From: Chromatiales bacterium | Lineage (GTDB): Bacteria > Pseudomonadota > Gammaproteobacteria > Chromatiales > Chromatiaceae | NCBI GenBank assembly: GCA_024762485.1 | Contig: JANTHH010000152.1 | Coordinates: forward strand, 1 to 6,654 | DNA: 6,654 nt | Direction of reading: 5' to 3' | Shown here: positions 1-6,031 of the stretch, piece after piece | How the letters are laid out: every line of letters begins with the position of its first letter | Position numbering within the stretch: the stretch's first letter is position 1 | Notes under the pieces: generated by a model | Told to the model about the DNA's origin: nothing | The model's input: the letters and a program-made list of their open reading frames with translations, nothing else | The model's database searches: none | Position numbers and translations under genes: made by a program

Positions 1-433
1 CCGAACGTGTAGGCGCCTCAACCACCGCTGCCCGCCGGTCAGTGAGTGTGGGGGGGTCGAGCAGCACGGTGTATTCGCGCAGCAGGCGGCCGTTGGGCCA
101 GTTGACCTCCACCAGGAAATCCAGATACGGCTCCTGCACCGGTTGATCCGAGGTGACGCGGATCACCGCGCGTCCATCGGGCAGCCGGGCCGCCTTGAAG
201 CGGAGCTTGGAGAGGAAGAAGGGCCTATCGACACCGGCCCGCTCAAAGGCATCCGGCGAGGCCAGGGAGACCCGGACGCCGTCGATCTCGCCGGTCTTGA
301 CCGAGAGCAGCGCGATCTCCGCGTTGAAATTCTGATTGAGTGCGGAACGGGTCTCGATATCCCCGAGCCCGAGTCCGCGGGCCACGACCGCAGACCCCAT
401 CAACACCATTCCCAATACCAGCCTGCGGACCAT
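1..433 (-). CDS. fimV: FimV N-terminal region (partial, runs off the left edge)
   Basis: This is the first 144 codons of a FimV-type protein; the 3' part lies outside the window. FimV is a periplasm-facing, inner-membrane-anchored peptidoglycan-binding hub that supports type IV pilus secretin assembly and cell-pole organisation. Residues 1-20 look like a signal peptide: Arg3-Arg4, a hydrophobic stretch, then a probable cleavage near Ala-Arg-Gly before LGLG (residues 21-24). The conserved FimV N-terminal domain follows at about 21-128, with LGLGDIETRSALNQ, NAEIALLSV, a 'LASPDAFERAGVDR' segment, VIRVTS, EPYLDFLVEVNWPNGRLLRE and a closing LLDPP. The LysM and C-terminal TPR parts expected in this family would lie off the window. 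The start at 433 is chosen because GAGGAGG precedes it at workable spacing; an ATG at 437 is out of frame. It lies downstream of asd, a neighbourhood also known in Pseudomonas. The family assignment is very likely. Confidence 0.93.
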   Translation of the reverse strand, partial: MVRRLVLGMVLMGSAVVARGLGLGDIETRSALNQNFNAEIALLSVKTGEIDGVRVSLASPDAFERAGVDRPFFLSKLRFKAARLPDGRAVIRVTSDQPVQEPYLDFLVEVNWPNGRLLREYTVLLDPPTLTDRRAAVVEAPTRS

Positions 434-437
434 GCAT

Positions 438-444
438 CCTCCTC
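438..444 (-). promoter_or_regulatory. fimV ribosome binding site
   Basis: Read on the minus strand, GAGGAGG is followed by ATGC and then the fimV ATG at 433. GGAGG is 4 nt and GAGG 7 nt from that start. The first ATG, at 437, touches the GGAGG and is in the wrong frame, so this site fixes the start at 433. Confidence 0.75.
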
Positions 445-531
445 TTTTGGAACGGCAACCGGGGCGCTGTGCCTTCCGGTGGGTATGCCCTTCGCAATTA
501 TCTTCAGAACAAGCCTGACAATTTTCGGCTA

Positions 532-560
532 ACTATAGCCCACCAAAGGGCTTTTACCAA
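532..560 (-). promoter_or_regulatory. Predicted sigma-70 promoter for fimV
   Basis: On the minus strand, TTGGTA (555-560) and TATAGT (532-537) are separated by exactly 17 nt, a near-consensus sigma-70 arrangement. Transcription would begin near 525 and give a leader of about 90 nt before the fimV ATG. The site lies in the 196-nt gap between asd and fimV. That gap holds no gene; apart from this promoter it has only weak stems (590-612 and 458-480). The promoter suggests that fimV can be expressed separately from the leucine operon. This is a prediction from sequence alone. Confidence 0.55.
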
Positions 561-629
561 ACATGCGACACGGGCTGAAGCGCTCCACGGCGGTCCGCGG
601 GACAGCAACCGCTCAAGCTGTGATCCGGT

Positions 630-1742
630 TCACCGTGTGAGCAGTATGTTGAGCATGCGGCGCAATGGTTCTGCCGCACCCCACAACAACTGATCACCCA
701 CGGTAAAGGCGGAGAGGTATTCATCCCCCATGTTCATCTTGCGCAGACGACCCACCGGTACGGAAAGGGTGCCGGTCACCTTTGCCGGTGTCAGCTCGGC
801 CATGGTGACTTCCCGCTGGTTGGGGATCACCTGCACCCAGTCGTTGGCCTCGGCCAGCATCTGTTCGATCTCATCCAGCGGCAGGTTTTGCCGAAGCTTG
901 ATAGTCAACGCCTGGCTGTGTGAACGCATGGCGCCGATGCGGACACATAATCCATCGATGGGGATGGACTGATCACGACCGAGGATCTTGTTGGTCTCGA
1001 CGCAGCCCTTCCATTCCTCCTTGCTCTGACCGTTGTCCAATTTCCTGTCGATCCAGGGAATCAGGCTGCCCGCCAGGGGCACGCCGAAGTTCTCTGTGGC
1101 GAAGTCCGGCGAACGCATGGCCTGTGTGACGGCCCGGTCGATATCGAGTATGGCACTGGCAGGGTCCGACAGCATGGGCTCGGCCGCCGCCTCGAGCTGC
1201 CCCATCTGCACCAGCAGTTCACGCATGTTGCGCGCGCCGGCGCCGGAGGCCGCCTGGTAGGTCATCGCCGTCATCCACTCGATGTGGTCACCCTGAAACA
1301 GCCCGCCCAGCCCCATCAGCATCAGGCTGACCGTACAGTTGCCGCCGATGAAGTCCTTCCTGCCGGCACTCAGCGCCTGGTCGATGACCTCGCGATTGAC
1401 CGGATCGAGGACGATGATGGTGTCATCCGCCATGCGCAGGGTGGAGGCGGCATCGATCCAGTAGCCGTCCCAGCCGCTGGCACGCAACTCGCGGTAGACG
1501 CGGTTGGTGTAGTCGCCACCCTGGCAGGTGACGATGGCCTCCATCTCCCTCAGTGCATCGATGTCGGTGGCGTCCTTCAGTGGCGGGATCGGCTTGCCGA
1601 CGTCCGGCCCGGCCTGACCGGCCTGTGAGGTGGTGAAAAATACCGGTTCATCGATGGCGGCGAAGTCGTTCTCCTCGCGCATCCGCTCCATCAACACCGA
1701 GCCCACCATGCCGCGCCAACCCACAAAACCCACACGTTTCAT
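630..1742 (-). CDS. asd: Aspartate-semialdehyde dehydrogenase
   Basis: Catalyses NADPH-dependent reductive dephosphorylation of aspartyl-4-phosphate to aspartate semialdehyde, the branch point to lysine/diaminopimelate, threonine and methionine; cytosolic. The 370-aa product has the length and motifs of the E. coli-type enzyme. It shows the nucleotide-binding GWRGMVGS (8-15), the catalytic Cys136 in GGNCTVSL, the substrate-binding Arg268 and general-base His275 in RIGAMRSHSQ, and the conserved tail GDQLLWGAAEPLRRML. The start at 1742 (MKRVGFVGWRG) is preferred over an in-frame ATG at 1751 because AGGA lies 8 nt upstream and the E. coli protein begins at the equivalent point. It starts 18 nt after the leuB stop codon, so it is probably cotranscribed with leuCDB. 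No usg-1-like paralogue lies between it and fimV. The identification is secure; only the start differs by three codons between options. Confidence 0.97.
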   Translation of the reverse strand: MKRVGFVGWRGMVGSVLMERMREENDFAAIDEPVFFTTSQAGQAGPDVGKPIPPLKDATDIDALREMEAIVTCQGGDYTNRVYRELRASGWDGYWIDAASTLRMADDTIIVLDPVNREVIDQALSAGRKDFIGGNCTVSLMLMGLGGLFQGDHIEWMTAMTYQAASGAGARNMRELLVQMGQLEAAAEPMLSDPASAILDIDRAVTQAMRSPDFATENFGVPLAGSLIPWIDRKLDNGQSKEEWKGCVETNKILGRDQSIPIDGLCVRIGAMRSHSQALTIKLRQNLPLDEIEQMLAEANDWVQVIPNQREVTMAELTPAKVTGTLSVPVGRLRKMNMGDEYLSAFTVGDQLLWGAAEPLRRMLNILLTR

Positions 1743-1750
1743 CACTGTCA

Positions 1751-1754
1751 TCCT
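1751..1754 (-). promoter_or_regulatory. asd ribosome binding site deciding the start
   Basis: AGGA on the minus strand lies 8 nt before the ATG at 1742. It overlaps the alternative ATG at 1751, which would have essentially no Shine-Dalgarno spacing. The site therefore favours the 370-residue product over the 373-residue one. Confidence 0.6.
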
Positions 1755-1760
1755 GTCCGG

Positions 1761-2837
1761 TTAAAGCGCGGCCACCACCGCGTCGCCCATCTGCTCGGTG
1801 CCCACCTCGGTCATGCCTTCAGACATGATATCCGCGGTGCGCAGACCGTCATCCAGTACCTTGTTGACTGCTACCTCTATCTTCTCCGCCAGGGCAGCCT
1901 CGTCCAGCGAGTAACGCAGCATCATCGCCACCGAGAGGATGGTGGCCAGCGGATTGGCGATGCCCTTGCCGGCGATGTCCGGTGCCGAGCCGTGGATGGG
2001 CTCGTACATCCCCTGCCCCTTCTCGTTGAGCGAGGCGGAAGGCAGCATGCCGATGGAGCCGGTGAGCATGGCGGCGCAGTCTGAAAGGATGTCGCCGAAC
2101 ATGTTGGTGGTGACCATCACGTCAAACTGCTTGGGCGCCCGCACCAGCTGCATCGCCGCGTTGTCCACATACATGTGCGAGAGGGTGATCTCAGGATATT
2201 CCGCGGCCACCACCCGCTCGGTCACCTCGCGCCACAGCTCGGTGACTTCCAGCACGTTGGCCTTGTCGACCGAGCAGACCCGCTTGTCGCGCCTCATGGC
2301 GATCTCGCAGGCGGAGCGGACGATGCGCTCGATCTCGTGTTCGGCGTAGACCAGGGTGTTGAAGCCCTGTTTCTCGCCATTATCCAGCTCACGGATACCG
2401 CGCGGCTGACCGAAATAGATGCCGCCGGTGAGTTCACGCACGATCATCAGGTCGAGCCCGGACACTACCTCCGGCTTGAGCGTGGAGGCATCCGCCAGTT
2501 GCGGATAGAGCAGCGCCGGCCGCAGATTGGAGAACAGGCCGAGGCCGGCACGCAGGCCAAGCAGACCCTTCTCCGGACGAACCGCGATCTCCAGCGCCTC
2601 CCACTTGTAGCCGCCGACGGCACCCAGCAGGATCGCATCCGCCTCCTTTGCCATCTCCAGGGTGGCATCCGGCAGCGGCGTGCCGAGTGCGTCGTAGGCG
2701 GCACCGCCGACCAGGCCCTCATCCAGTTCCACTGTCAGCCCGTGCTCGCCCACCAGCCGGTCCAGAACCTTCATCGCCTCGCCGACGATCTCCGGGCCGA
2801 TGCCGTCGCCGGGCAGTACCAGAATGCGTTTTGTCAT
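1761..2837 (-). CDS. leuB: 3-isopropylmalate dehydrogenase
   Basis: Oxidatively decarboxylates (2R,3S)-3-isopropylmalate to 2-oxoisocaproate using NAD+, the third dedicated step of leucine synthesis; a cytosolic homodimer in the family. The product is 358 aa, typical of the family. Visible motifs are GDGIGPEI (10-17), LLGAVGGYKWE (70-80), the substrate-binding arginines Arg96, Arg106 and Arg134, Tyr141 in the GGIYFGQPRG loop, Lys192 in SVDKANVLE, the metal-binding aspartates Asp225 (YVDNAAMQL), Asp249 and Asp253 (FGDILSDCAAML), and the NAD-binding segment HGSAPDIAGKGIANP (282-296). The start at 2837 (MTKRILVLPGDG) has AAGGA about 10 nt upstream and matches the family start. The frame stays open upstream to an ATG at 3005, but that extension runs into leuD and has no family counterpart. 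It is the third gene of leuCDB-asd, set 106 nt after leuD. Confidence 0.98.
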   Translation of the reverse strand: MTKRILVLPGDGIGPEIVGEAMKVLDRLVGEHGLTVELDEGLVGGAAYDALGTPLPDATLEMAKEADAILLGAVGGYKWEALEIAVRPEKGLLGLRAGLGLFSNLRPALLYPQLADASTLKPEVVSGLDLMIVRELTGGIYFGQPRGIRELDNGEKQGFNTLVYAEHEIERIVRSACEIAMRRDKRVCSVDKANVLEVTELWREVTERVVAAEYPEITLSHMYVDNAAMQLVRAPKQFDVMVTTNMFGDILSDCAAMLTGSIGMLPSASLNEKGQGMYEPIHGSAPDIAGKGIANPLATILSVAMMLRYSLDEAALAEKIEVAVNKVLDDGLRTADIMSEGMTEVGTEQMGDAVVAAL

Positions 2838-2883
2838 CTCGTTGATTTCCTTCTGTCTCGATCTTGTGTGGCAGTGCCCGTCC

Positions 2884-2916
2884 CGGATCGGCGATCCGTC
2901 TCGGGGCGCCTGCCCC
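2884..2916 (-). other. Two tandem hairpins in the leuD-leuB spacer
   Basis: The 106-nt spacer (2838-2943) holds two adjacent perfect stems. As read in the leu transcript, the first is GGGGC-AGGC-GCCCC (2916-2903), five pairs with a 4-nt loop. After GAGA comes the second, CGGATC-GCC-GATCCG (2898-2884), six pairs with a 3-nt loop. No U-run follows either, so this is not a standard intrinsic terminator. It may act as an mRNA stability or processing element between leuD and leuB, or be incidental in GC-rich DNA. No small gene is apparent in the spacer. Confidence 0.4.
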
Positions 2917-2943
2917 CTGGGTACGGCTGCTGCGGTGGATTCG

Positions 2944-3579
2944 TCAGAACAACCAGGGCGCCTCTGTCTTGCGGCGTTTCTCGTAGGCCCGGATCTCGTC
3001 GACATGCTGCAGCGTCAGACCGATGTCATCGAGTCCCTCGAGCAGGCAGTGCTTGCGGAAGGGGTCCACCTCGAAGCGGATCTCCTCCCCGTCATCAAGC
3101 AGCAGCCGCTGACTCGCCAGATCGACGGTGATTTTCAGCGGCGTCTCGCCACCGGCCTTCTGGAACAGCCTGTCAACAGTTTCTTCCGGAAGGACAATGG
3201 GTAACAGGCCGTTCTTAAAGCTATTGTTGAAAAATATATCGGCAAAACTGGGGGCGATCACCACCCTGAAACCGTAGTCCACCAGCGCCCACGGGGCATG
3301 CTCCCGGGAGGAGCCGCAGCCGAAGTTGTCGCGTGCCAGGAGGATCTGTGCGCCCGCATAACGGGGGTCGTTGAGGACGAAGTCCGGGTTCAACGGACGC
3401 TTGCTGTTGTCCTGGCCCGGCTCTCCCCGATCAAGATAGCGCCACTCATCGAACAGGTTCGGGCCGAAACCGGTACGCTTGATCGACTTCAGAAACTGCT
3501 TGGGGATGATGGCGTCGGTGTCGACATTGGCGCGGTCGAGCGGGCAGACCACGCCGGTGAAGGTGTTGAATTTTTCCAT
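2944..3579 (-). CDS. leuD: 3-isopropylmalate dehydratase small subunit
   Basis: Small subunit (swivel domain) of isopropylmalate isomerase, which with LeuC converts 2-isopropylmalate to 3-isopropylmalate in leucine synthesis; cytosolic. The 211-aa length is typical of the bacterial protein. Hallmarks are the N-terminal segment GVVCPLDRANVDTDAIIPKQFLKSI split around residues 9-33, FDEWRYL (43-49), the aconitase-swivel signature DNFGCGSSREHAPWAL (84-99), and SFADIFFNNSFKNGLLP (111-127). The start at 3579 (MEKFNTFTG) is preceded by GAGGAG with 7 nt spacing. The leuC TGA overlaps that Shine-Dalgarno, with only 11 nt between the genes, which suggests translational coupling with LeuC, its partner subunit. 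The frame remains open upstream to 4350, but that region codes for LeuC in another frame. Confidence 0.98.
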   Translation of the reverse strand: MEKFNTFTGVVCPLDRANVDTDAIIPKQFLKSIKRTGFGPNLFDEWRYLDRGEPGQDNSKRPLNPDFVLNDPRYAGAQILLARDNFGCGSSREHAPWALVDYGFRVVIAPSFADIFFNNSFKNGLLPIVLPEETVDRLFQKAGGETPLKITVDLASQRLLLDDGEEIRFEVDPFRKHCLLEGLDDIGLTLQHVDEIRAYEKRRKTEAPWLF

Positions 3580-3590
3580 CCCTGTTCTCC

Positions 3591-5009
3591 TCAGAATTCG
3601 CGCACGTCGACAAAATGTCCGGCCACGGCGGCGGCCGCAGCCATCGCCGGGCTCACCAGGTGGGTGCGCCCGCCCTGCCCCTGACGGCCCTCGAAATTGC
3701 GATTCGAGGTGGAGGCGCAGCGCTCCCCCGGCTCGAGCCGGTCGGCGTTCATCGCCAGGCACATGGAGCAGCCGGGCTCGCGCCACTCGAAGCCGGCCGC
3801 GGTGAACACCTTGTCCAGCCCCTCTTCCTCCGCCTGCCGTTTCACCAGGCCGGACCCCGGCACCACCATCGCCTGCCTGACGCCGGCCGCGACCCGGCGG
3901 CCGGCATCCAGCGCCTTCTGCGCCACGGCAGCCGCCGCCCGCAGGTCCTCGATGCGCGAATTGGTGCAGGAACCGATGAACACCTTGTCCACCGGGATCT
4001 CGGTGATCGGGGTGCCGGGGCTGAGATCCATGTACGCCAGGGCACGGCGCATCCCCTCGGCCTTGACACTGTCCGTTTCGGCATCGGGGTCCGGCACCTG
4101 CTCGGTGACCGCCACCACCATCTCCGGTGAGGTTCCCCAGCTCACCTGGGGCTGTATGCAGCCCGCATCGAGGATCACCTCCTTGTCGAACAGCGCCCCC
4201 GGGTCGGTGTGCAACTCCTGCCAGGACGCAACTGCCTGCGGCCACAAGTCCGGCCCCGGGGCAAAGGGCCGCCCCTGGACATAGTCGATGGTTTTCTGGT
4301 CCACCGCGATGAATCCGGCACGGGCACCGGCCTCGATGGCCATGTTGCACACGGTCATGCGCCCTTCCATGGAGAGATCCTCGATCGCCTGCCCGGCGAA
4401 CTCAATGGCATAGCCGGTGCCACCGGCGGTGCCGATCTCGCCGATGATCGCCAGCACGATGTCCTTGGCGGTGACGCCGGGCCCCACCTGGCCCTGCACG
4501 GTGATGCGCATCGCCTTCGACTTCTTCTGGATCAGACACTGGGTGGCGAGCACGTGCTCGACCTCGGAGGTGCCGATGCCGAAGGCCAGTGCACCGAAGG
4601 CCCCGTGGGTGGCGGTGTGGGAGTCGCCGCAGACCACGGTCATCCCCGGCAGGGTCGCCCCCTCCTCCGGACCGACCACGTGGACGATGCCCTGACGGAT
4701 GTCGTCCATCCTGAATTCGGGGATGCCGAATTCCTCGCAGTTGTGGTCGAGGGTCTCCACCTGGATCCGTGAGACAGGATCGGCGATGCCCTGGCTGCGA
4801 TCGGTGGTAGGCACATTATGATCAGGTGTCGCCAGGTTGGCGGTGGGTCGCCACGGTCGCCGGCCGGCCAGGCGCAGTCCCTCGAATGCCTGCGGCGAGG
4901 TCACCTCGTGCACCAGTTGGCGGTCGATATAGAGCAGCGCGGTGCCGTCGTCATCTGTCCGCACCACGTGGGCATCCCATAACTTGTCATAGAGCGTCTT
5001 GGCCGCCAT
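3591..5009 (-). CDS. leuC: 3-isopropylmalate dehydratase large subunit
   Basis: Large, [4Fe-4S]-containing subunit of isopropylmalate isomerase (aconitase family), working with LeuD to interconvert 2- and 3-isopropylmalate; cytosolic. The product is 472 aa. The three cluster-ligand cysteines are visible: Cys348 in FIGSCTNSRIEDL, and Cys414 and Cys417 in EPGCSMCLAMN. Other hallmarks are DHNVPTTDR (63-71), CGDSHTATHGAFGALAFGIG (127-146, ending just before TSEVEHVLATQ), and STSNRNFEGRQG near 433-444. It is about six residues longer than the E. coli protein as I recall it; the extra residues lie after SRIEDLRAAA and do not touch the ligands. The start at 5009 (MAAKTLYDKLWDAHVV) fits the family and has GGAG 6 nt upstream. 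It is the first gene of leuCDB-asd and is divergent from the LysR-type gene. Confidence 0.98.
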   Translation of the reverse strand: MAAKTLYDKLWDAHVVRTDDDGTALLYIDRQLVHEVTSPQAFEGLRLAGRRPWRPTANLATPDHNVPTTDRSQGIADPVSRIQVETLDHNCEEFGIPEFRMDDIRQGIVHVVGPEEGATLPGMTVVCGDSHTATHGAFGALAFGIGTSEVEHVLATQCLIQKKSKAMRITVQGQVGPGVTAKDIVLAIIGEIGTAGGTGYAIEFAGQAIEDLSMEGRMTVCNMAIEAGARAGFIAVDQKTIDYVQGRPFAPGPDLWPQAVASWQELHTDPGALFDKEVILDAGCIQPQVSWGTSPEMVVAVTEQVPDPDAETDSVKAEGMRRALAYMDLSPGTPITEIPVDKVFIGSCTNSRIEDLRAAAAVAQKALDAGRRVAAGVRQAMVVPGSGLVKRQAEEEGLDKVFTAAGFEWREPGCSMCLAMNADRLEPGERCASTSNRNFEGRQGQGGRTHLVSPAMAAAAAVAGHFVDVREF

Positions 5010-5043
5010 TGCCGTCTCCGTTGTTCAGCTGCCATTGAGGATG

Positions 5044-5074
5044 TTGGCAAAGATAGGGTGTGGTGAGATATAAA
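5044..5074 (+). promoter_or_regulatory. Possible promoter of the LysR-type gene
   Basis: TTGGCA (5044-5049) and TATAAA (5069-5074) each match consensus at five of six bases, but the spacer is long at 19 nt. The start would fall near 5081, giving an AT-rich leader of about 35 nt. This promoter overlaps the leftward leuC promoter almost completely, and its -10 lies at the edge of the dyad. A second option is TTCATA (5080-5085)-N17-TATTAT (5103-5108), which would put the start at or next to the ATG. Confidence 0.35.
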
Positions 5075-5078
5075 ACAA
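5050..5078 (-). promoter_or_regulatory. Predicted sigma-70 promoter of leuCDB-asd
   Basis: On the minus strand, TTGTTT (5073-5078) and TATCTT (5050-5055) are separated by 17 nt. The predicted start near 5043 leaves a leader of only about 34 nt before leuC. That is too short for an E. coli-style leucine attenuator, and no leucine-rich leader peptide is seen. The -35 box falls inside the left arm of the 5070-5102 dyad, so a protein bound there would affect this promoter directly. The imperfect -10 fits a promoter that needs an activator, but that is inference. Confidence 0.5.
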
Positions 5079-5102
5079 ATTCATATTTTTCATTTGTTTT
5101 AT
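5070..5102. promoter_or_regulatory. 33-bp operator-like inverted repeat (LysR-type T-N11-A)
   Basis: ATAAAACAAAT (5070-5080) and ATTTGTTTTAT (5092-5102) are perfect 11-bp inverted arms separated by 11 nt, so their centres are 22 bp apart, about two helical turns. T5080 and A5092 give exactly the T-N11-A pattern typical of LysR-type recognition sites. The left arm covers the -35 of the predicted leuC promoter and touches the -10 of the predicted lysR promoter. If lysR transcription starts near 5081, the left arm is not transcribed rightward, so this is better read as a DNA operator than as an RNA hairpin. The probable ligand is the LysR-type protein encoded at 5116. Confidence 0.6.
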
Positions 5103-5115
5103 TATTATTTGGAAT

Positions 5116-5988
5116 ATGGAACTGAATGCACTCAGCGCCTTTGTCGCCGTCGCCGAGCATGGCTCCTTCTCCCGCGCCGCCCAGGCCCTCTACCTGACCC
5201 AGCCGGCAGTGAGCAAGCGGGTATCGGGACTGGAGGCCGAGCTCGGCGTCCGGCTGTTCGATCGCCTCGGCCGCCAGATCGCACTGACCGACGCCGGGCG
5301 CGCGTTGCTGCCACGCGCCACCGACCTGCTGCAGTCCGCAGGCGAACTGCAGCGACTGGTCACCCGACTGTCGGACGAGGTGGCGGGTCCCCTGCTGATG
5401 GCCACCAGCCACCATATCGGCCTGCACCGGCTGCCGGACATCCTGCGCAGCTACAACCACCAGCATCCCAAGGTGCAGCTGGACATCCGCTTCATGGATT
5501 CAGAGGCCGCCTGCCGGGCGGTGGAGGCCGGCGAGATCGAACTGGCGATCGTCACCCTGCCGGTGGAGCCGCCGGAATCCCTTGCCGTGGAGGCGATATG
5601 GGATGATCCCCTCGACTTCTTTGTCGGCCGCGGCCACCCGCTGGCCAGCGTCAGCGAACCCACATTGGCCATCCTGCTGCAGCATCCCGCCGTGCTACCG
5701 GGCCCTGCCACCTATACCCGCGCCATACTCGAGCGGGCCGTCGCCGGTATCGGTGACGGCCTCAAGGTGGCCATGTCCACCAACTATCTCGAGACCCTGA
5801 AGATGCTGGTTGCCGCCGACCTCGGCTGGAGCCTGCTGCCCGCCACCATGGCTGACGACGGCATCATCGCCCTGCCGCTGGCACCGGATATCATCCGCCG
5901 GCTCGGGCTGGTCACCCATCGCCGGCGCACGCTTTCCAACCCGGCGCGGGCAATGGTGGAGAGCTGCCGCCAGCAGGCCACCGCCTGA
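5116..5988 (+). CDS. LysR-type transcriptional regulator, probable regulator of the leu operon
   Basis: A 290-aa LysR-type regulator of normal family length. Residues 1-61 form the winged helix-turn-helix, with FVAVAEHGSFSRAAQAL (9-25), the recognition helix around QPAVSKRVSGLEAELG (29-44), and RLFDR...ALTDAGRALL (46-65). A linker helix covers about 66-89. The effector-binding domain starts at GPLLMATSHHIGLHRLP (91-107) and runs to about 285; Ser98 and Thr97 sit where this family usually contacts its ligand. It is divergent from leuCDB-asd across a 106-bp spacer containing a LysR-type dyad, so it is likely to control leuC and itself. A leucine-pathway intermediate such as isopropylmalate is a plausible effector, but this is inference. 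The start is fixed by the family N-terminus (MELNALSAF). The upstream Shine-Dalgarno is very weak: only GGAAT abuts the ATG. The family assignment is certain; the regulated target is inferred from position. Confidence 0.95.
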   Translation: MELNALSAFVAVAEHGSFSRAAQALYLTQPAVSKRVSGLEAELGVRLFDRLGRQIALTDAGRALLPRATDLLQSAGELQRLVTRLSDEVAGPLLMATSHHIGLHRLPDILRSYNHQHPKVQLDIRFMDSEAACRAVEAGEIELAIVTLPVEPPESLAVEAIWDDPLDFFVGRGHPLASVSEPTLAILLQHPAVLPGPATYTRAILERAVAGIGDGLKVAMSTNYLETLKMLVAADLGWSLLPATMADDGIIALPLAPDIIRRLGLVTHRRRTLSNPARAMVESCRQQATA

Positions 5989-5990
5989 GT

Positions 5991-5996
5991 TAGAAT
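5991..5996 (+). promoter_or_regulatory. Possible -10 element for the DUF2288 gene
   Basis: TAGAAT just after the lysR stop codon matches five of six -10 positions and would start transcription about 30 nt before the DUF2288 ATG. No good -35 is seen at the right distance. The gap is only 43 nt, so read-through from the LysR-type gene is equally possible. Confidence 0.2.
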
Positions 5997-6031
5997 GCGC
6001 CACCCGGTAATCCACCCGCCACAGGTATCCC

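Noticed and set aside
143..532. Plus-strand open frame of 129 codons antisense to fimV
   Set aside because: The minus strand here encodes an unmistakable FimV N-terminus; the plus-strand translation resembles nothing.
590..612. Stem-loop downstream of asd considered as the operon terminator
   Set aside because: GCGGT/ACCGC with an inner GTCC/GGAC stem is short and is not followed by a U-run on the minus strand, so it is not a credible intrinsic terminator.
2838..3005. N-terminal extension of leuB to an ATG at 3005
   Set aside because: It has no resemblance to the LeuB family, overlaps the end of leuD, and the start at 2837 has a Shine-Dalgarno and the expected N-terminus.
2175..3131. 318-codon plus-strand open frame antisense to leuB and leuD
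   Set aside because: It lies over two certain genes and shows no recognisable domain; the lack of stop codons is explained by GC-rich codon bias.
3580..4350. Long open frame on the minus strand joined in frame to leuD, which would give a 468-residue product
   Set aside because: It overlaps leuC in another frame; its translation is low-complexity Gly/Arg/Ala typical of GC-rich shadow frames, whereas leuD has its own ribosome binding site and family start at 3579.
4209..4772. Plus-strand open frame of 187 codons antisense to leuC
   Set aside because: It is a shadow of leuC, rich in Gly/Asp/His repeats from codon bias, with no family resemblance.
4987..5466. Minus-strand open frame of 159 codons across the leuC/lysR spacer and antisense to lysR
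   Set aside because: It crosses the promoter region and the LysR DNA-binding domain coding sequence, with no domain and no convincing ribosome binding site.
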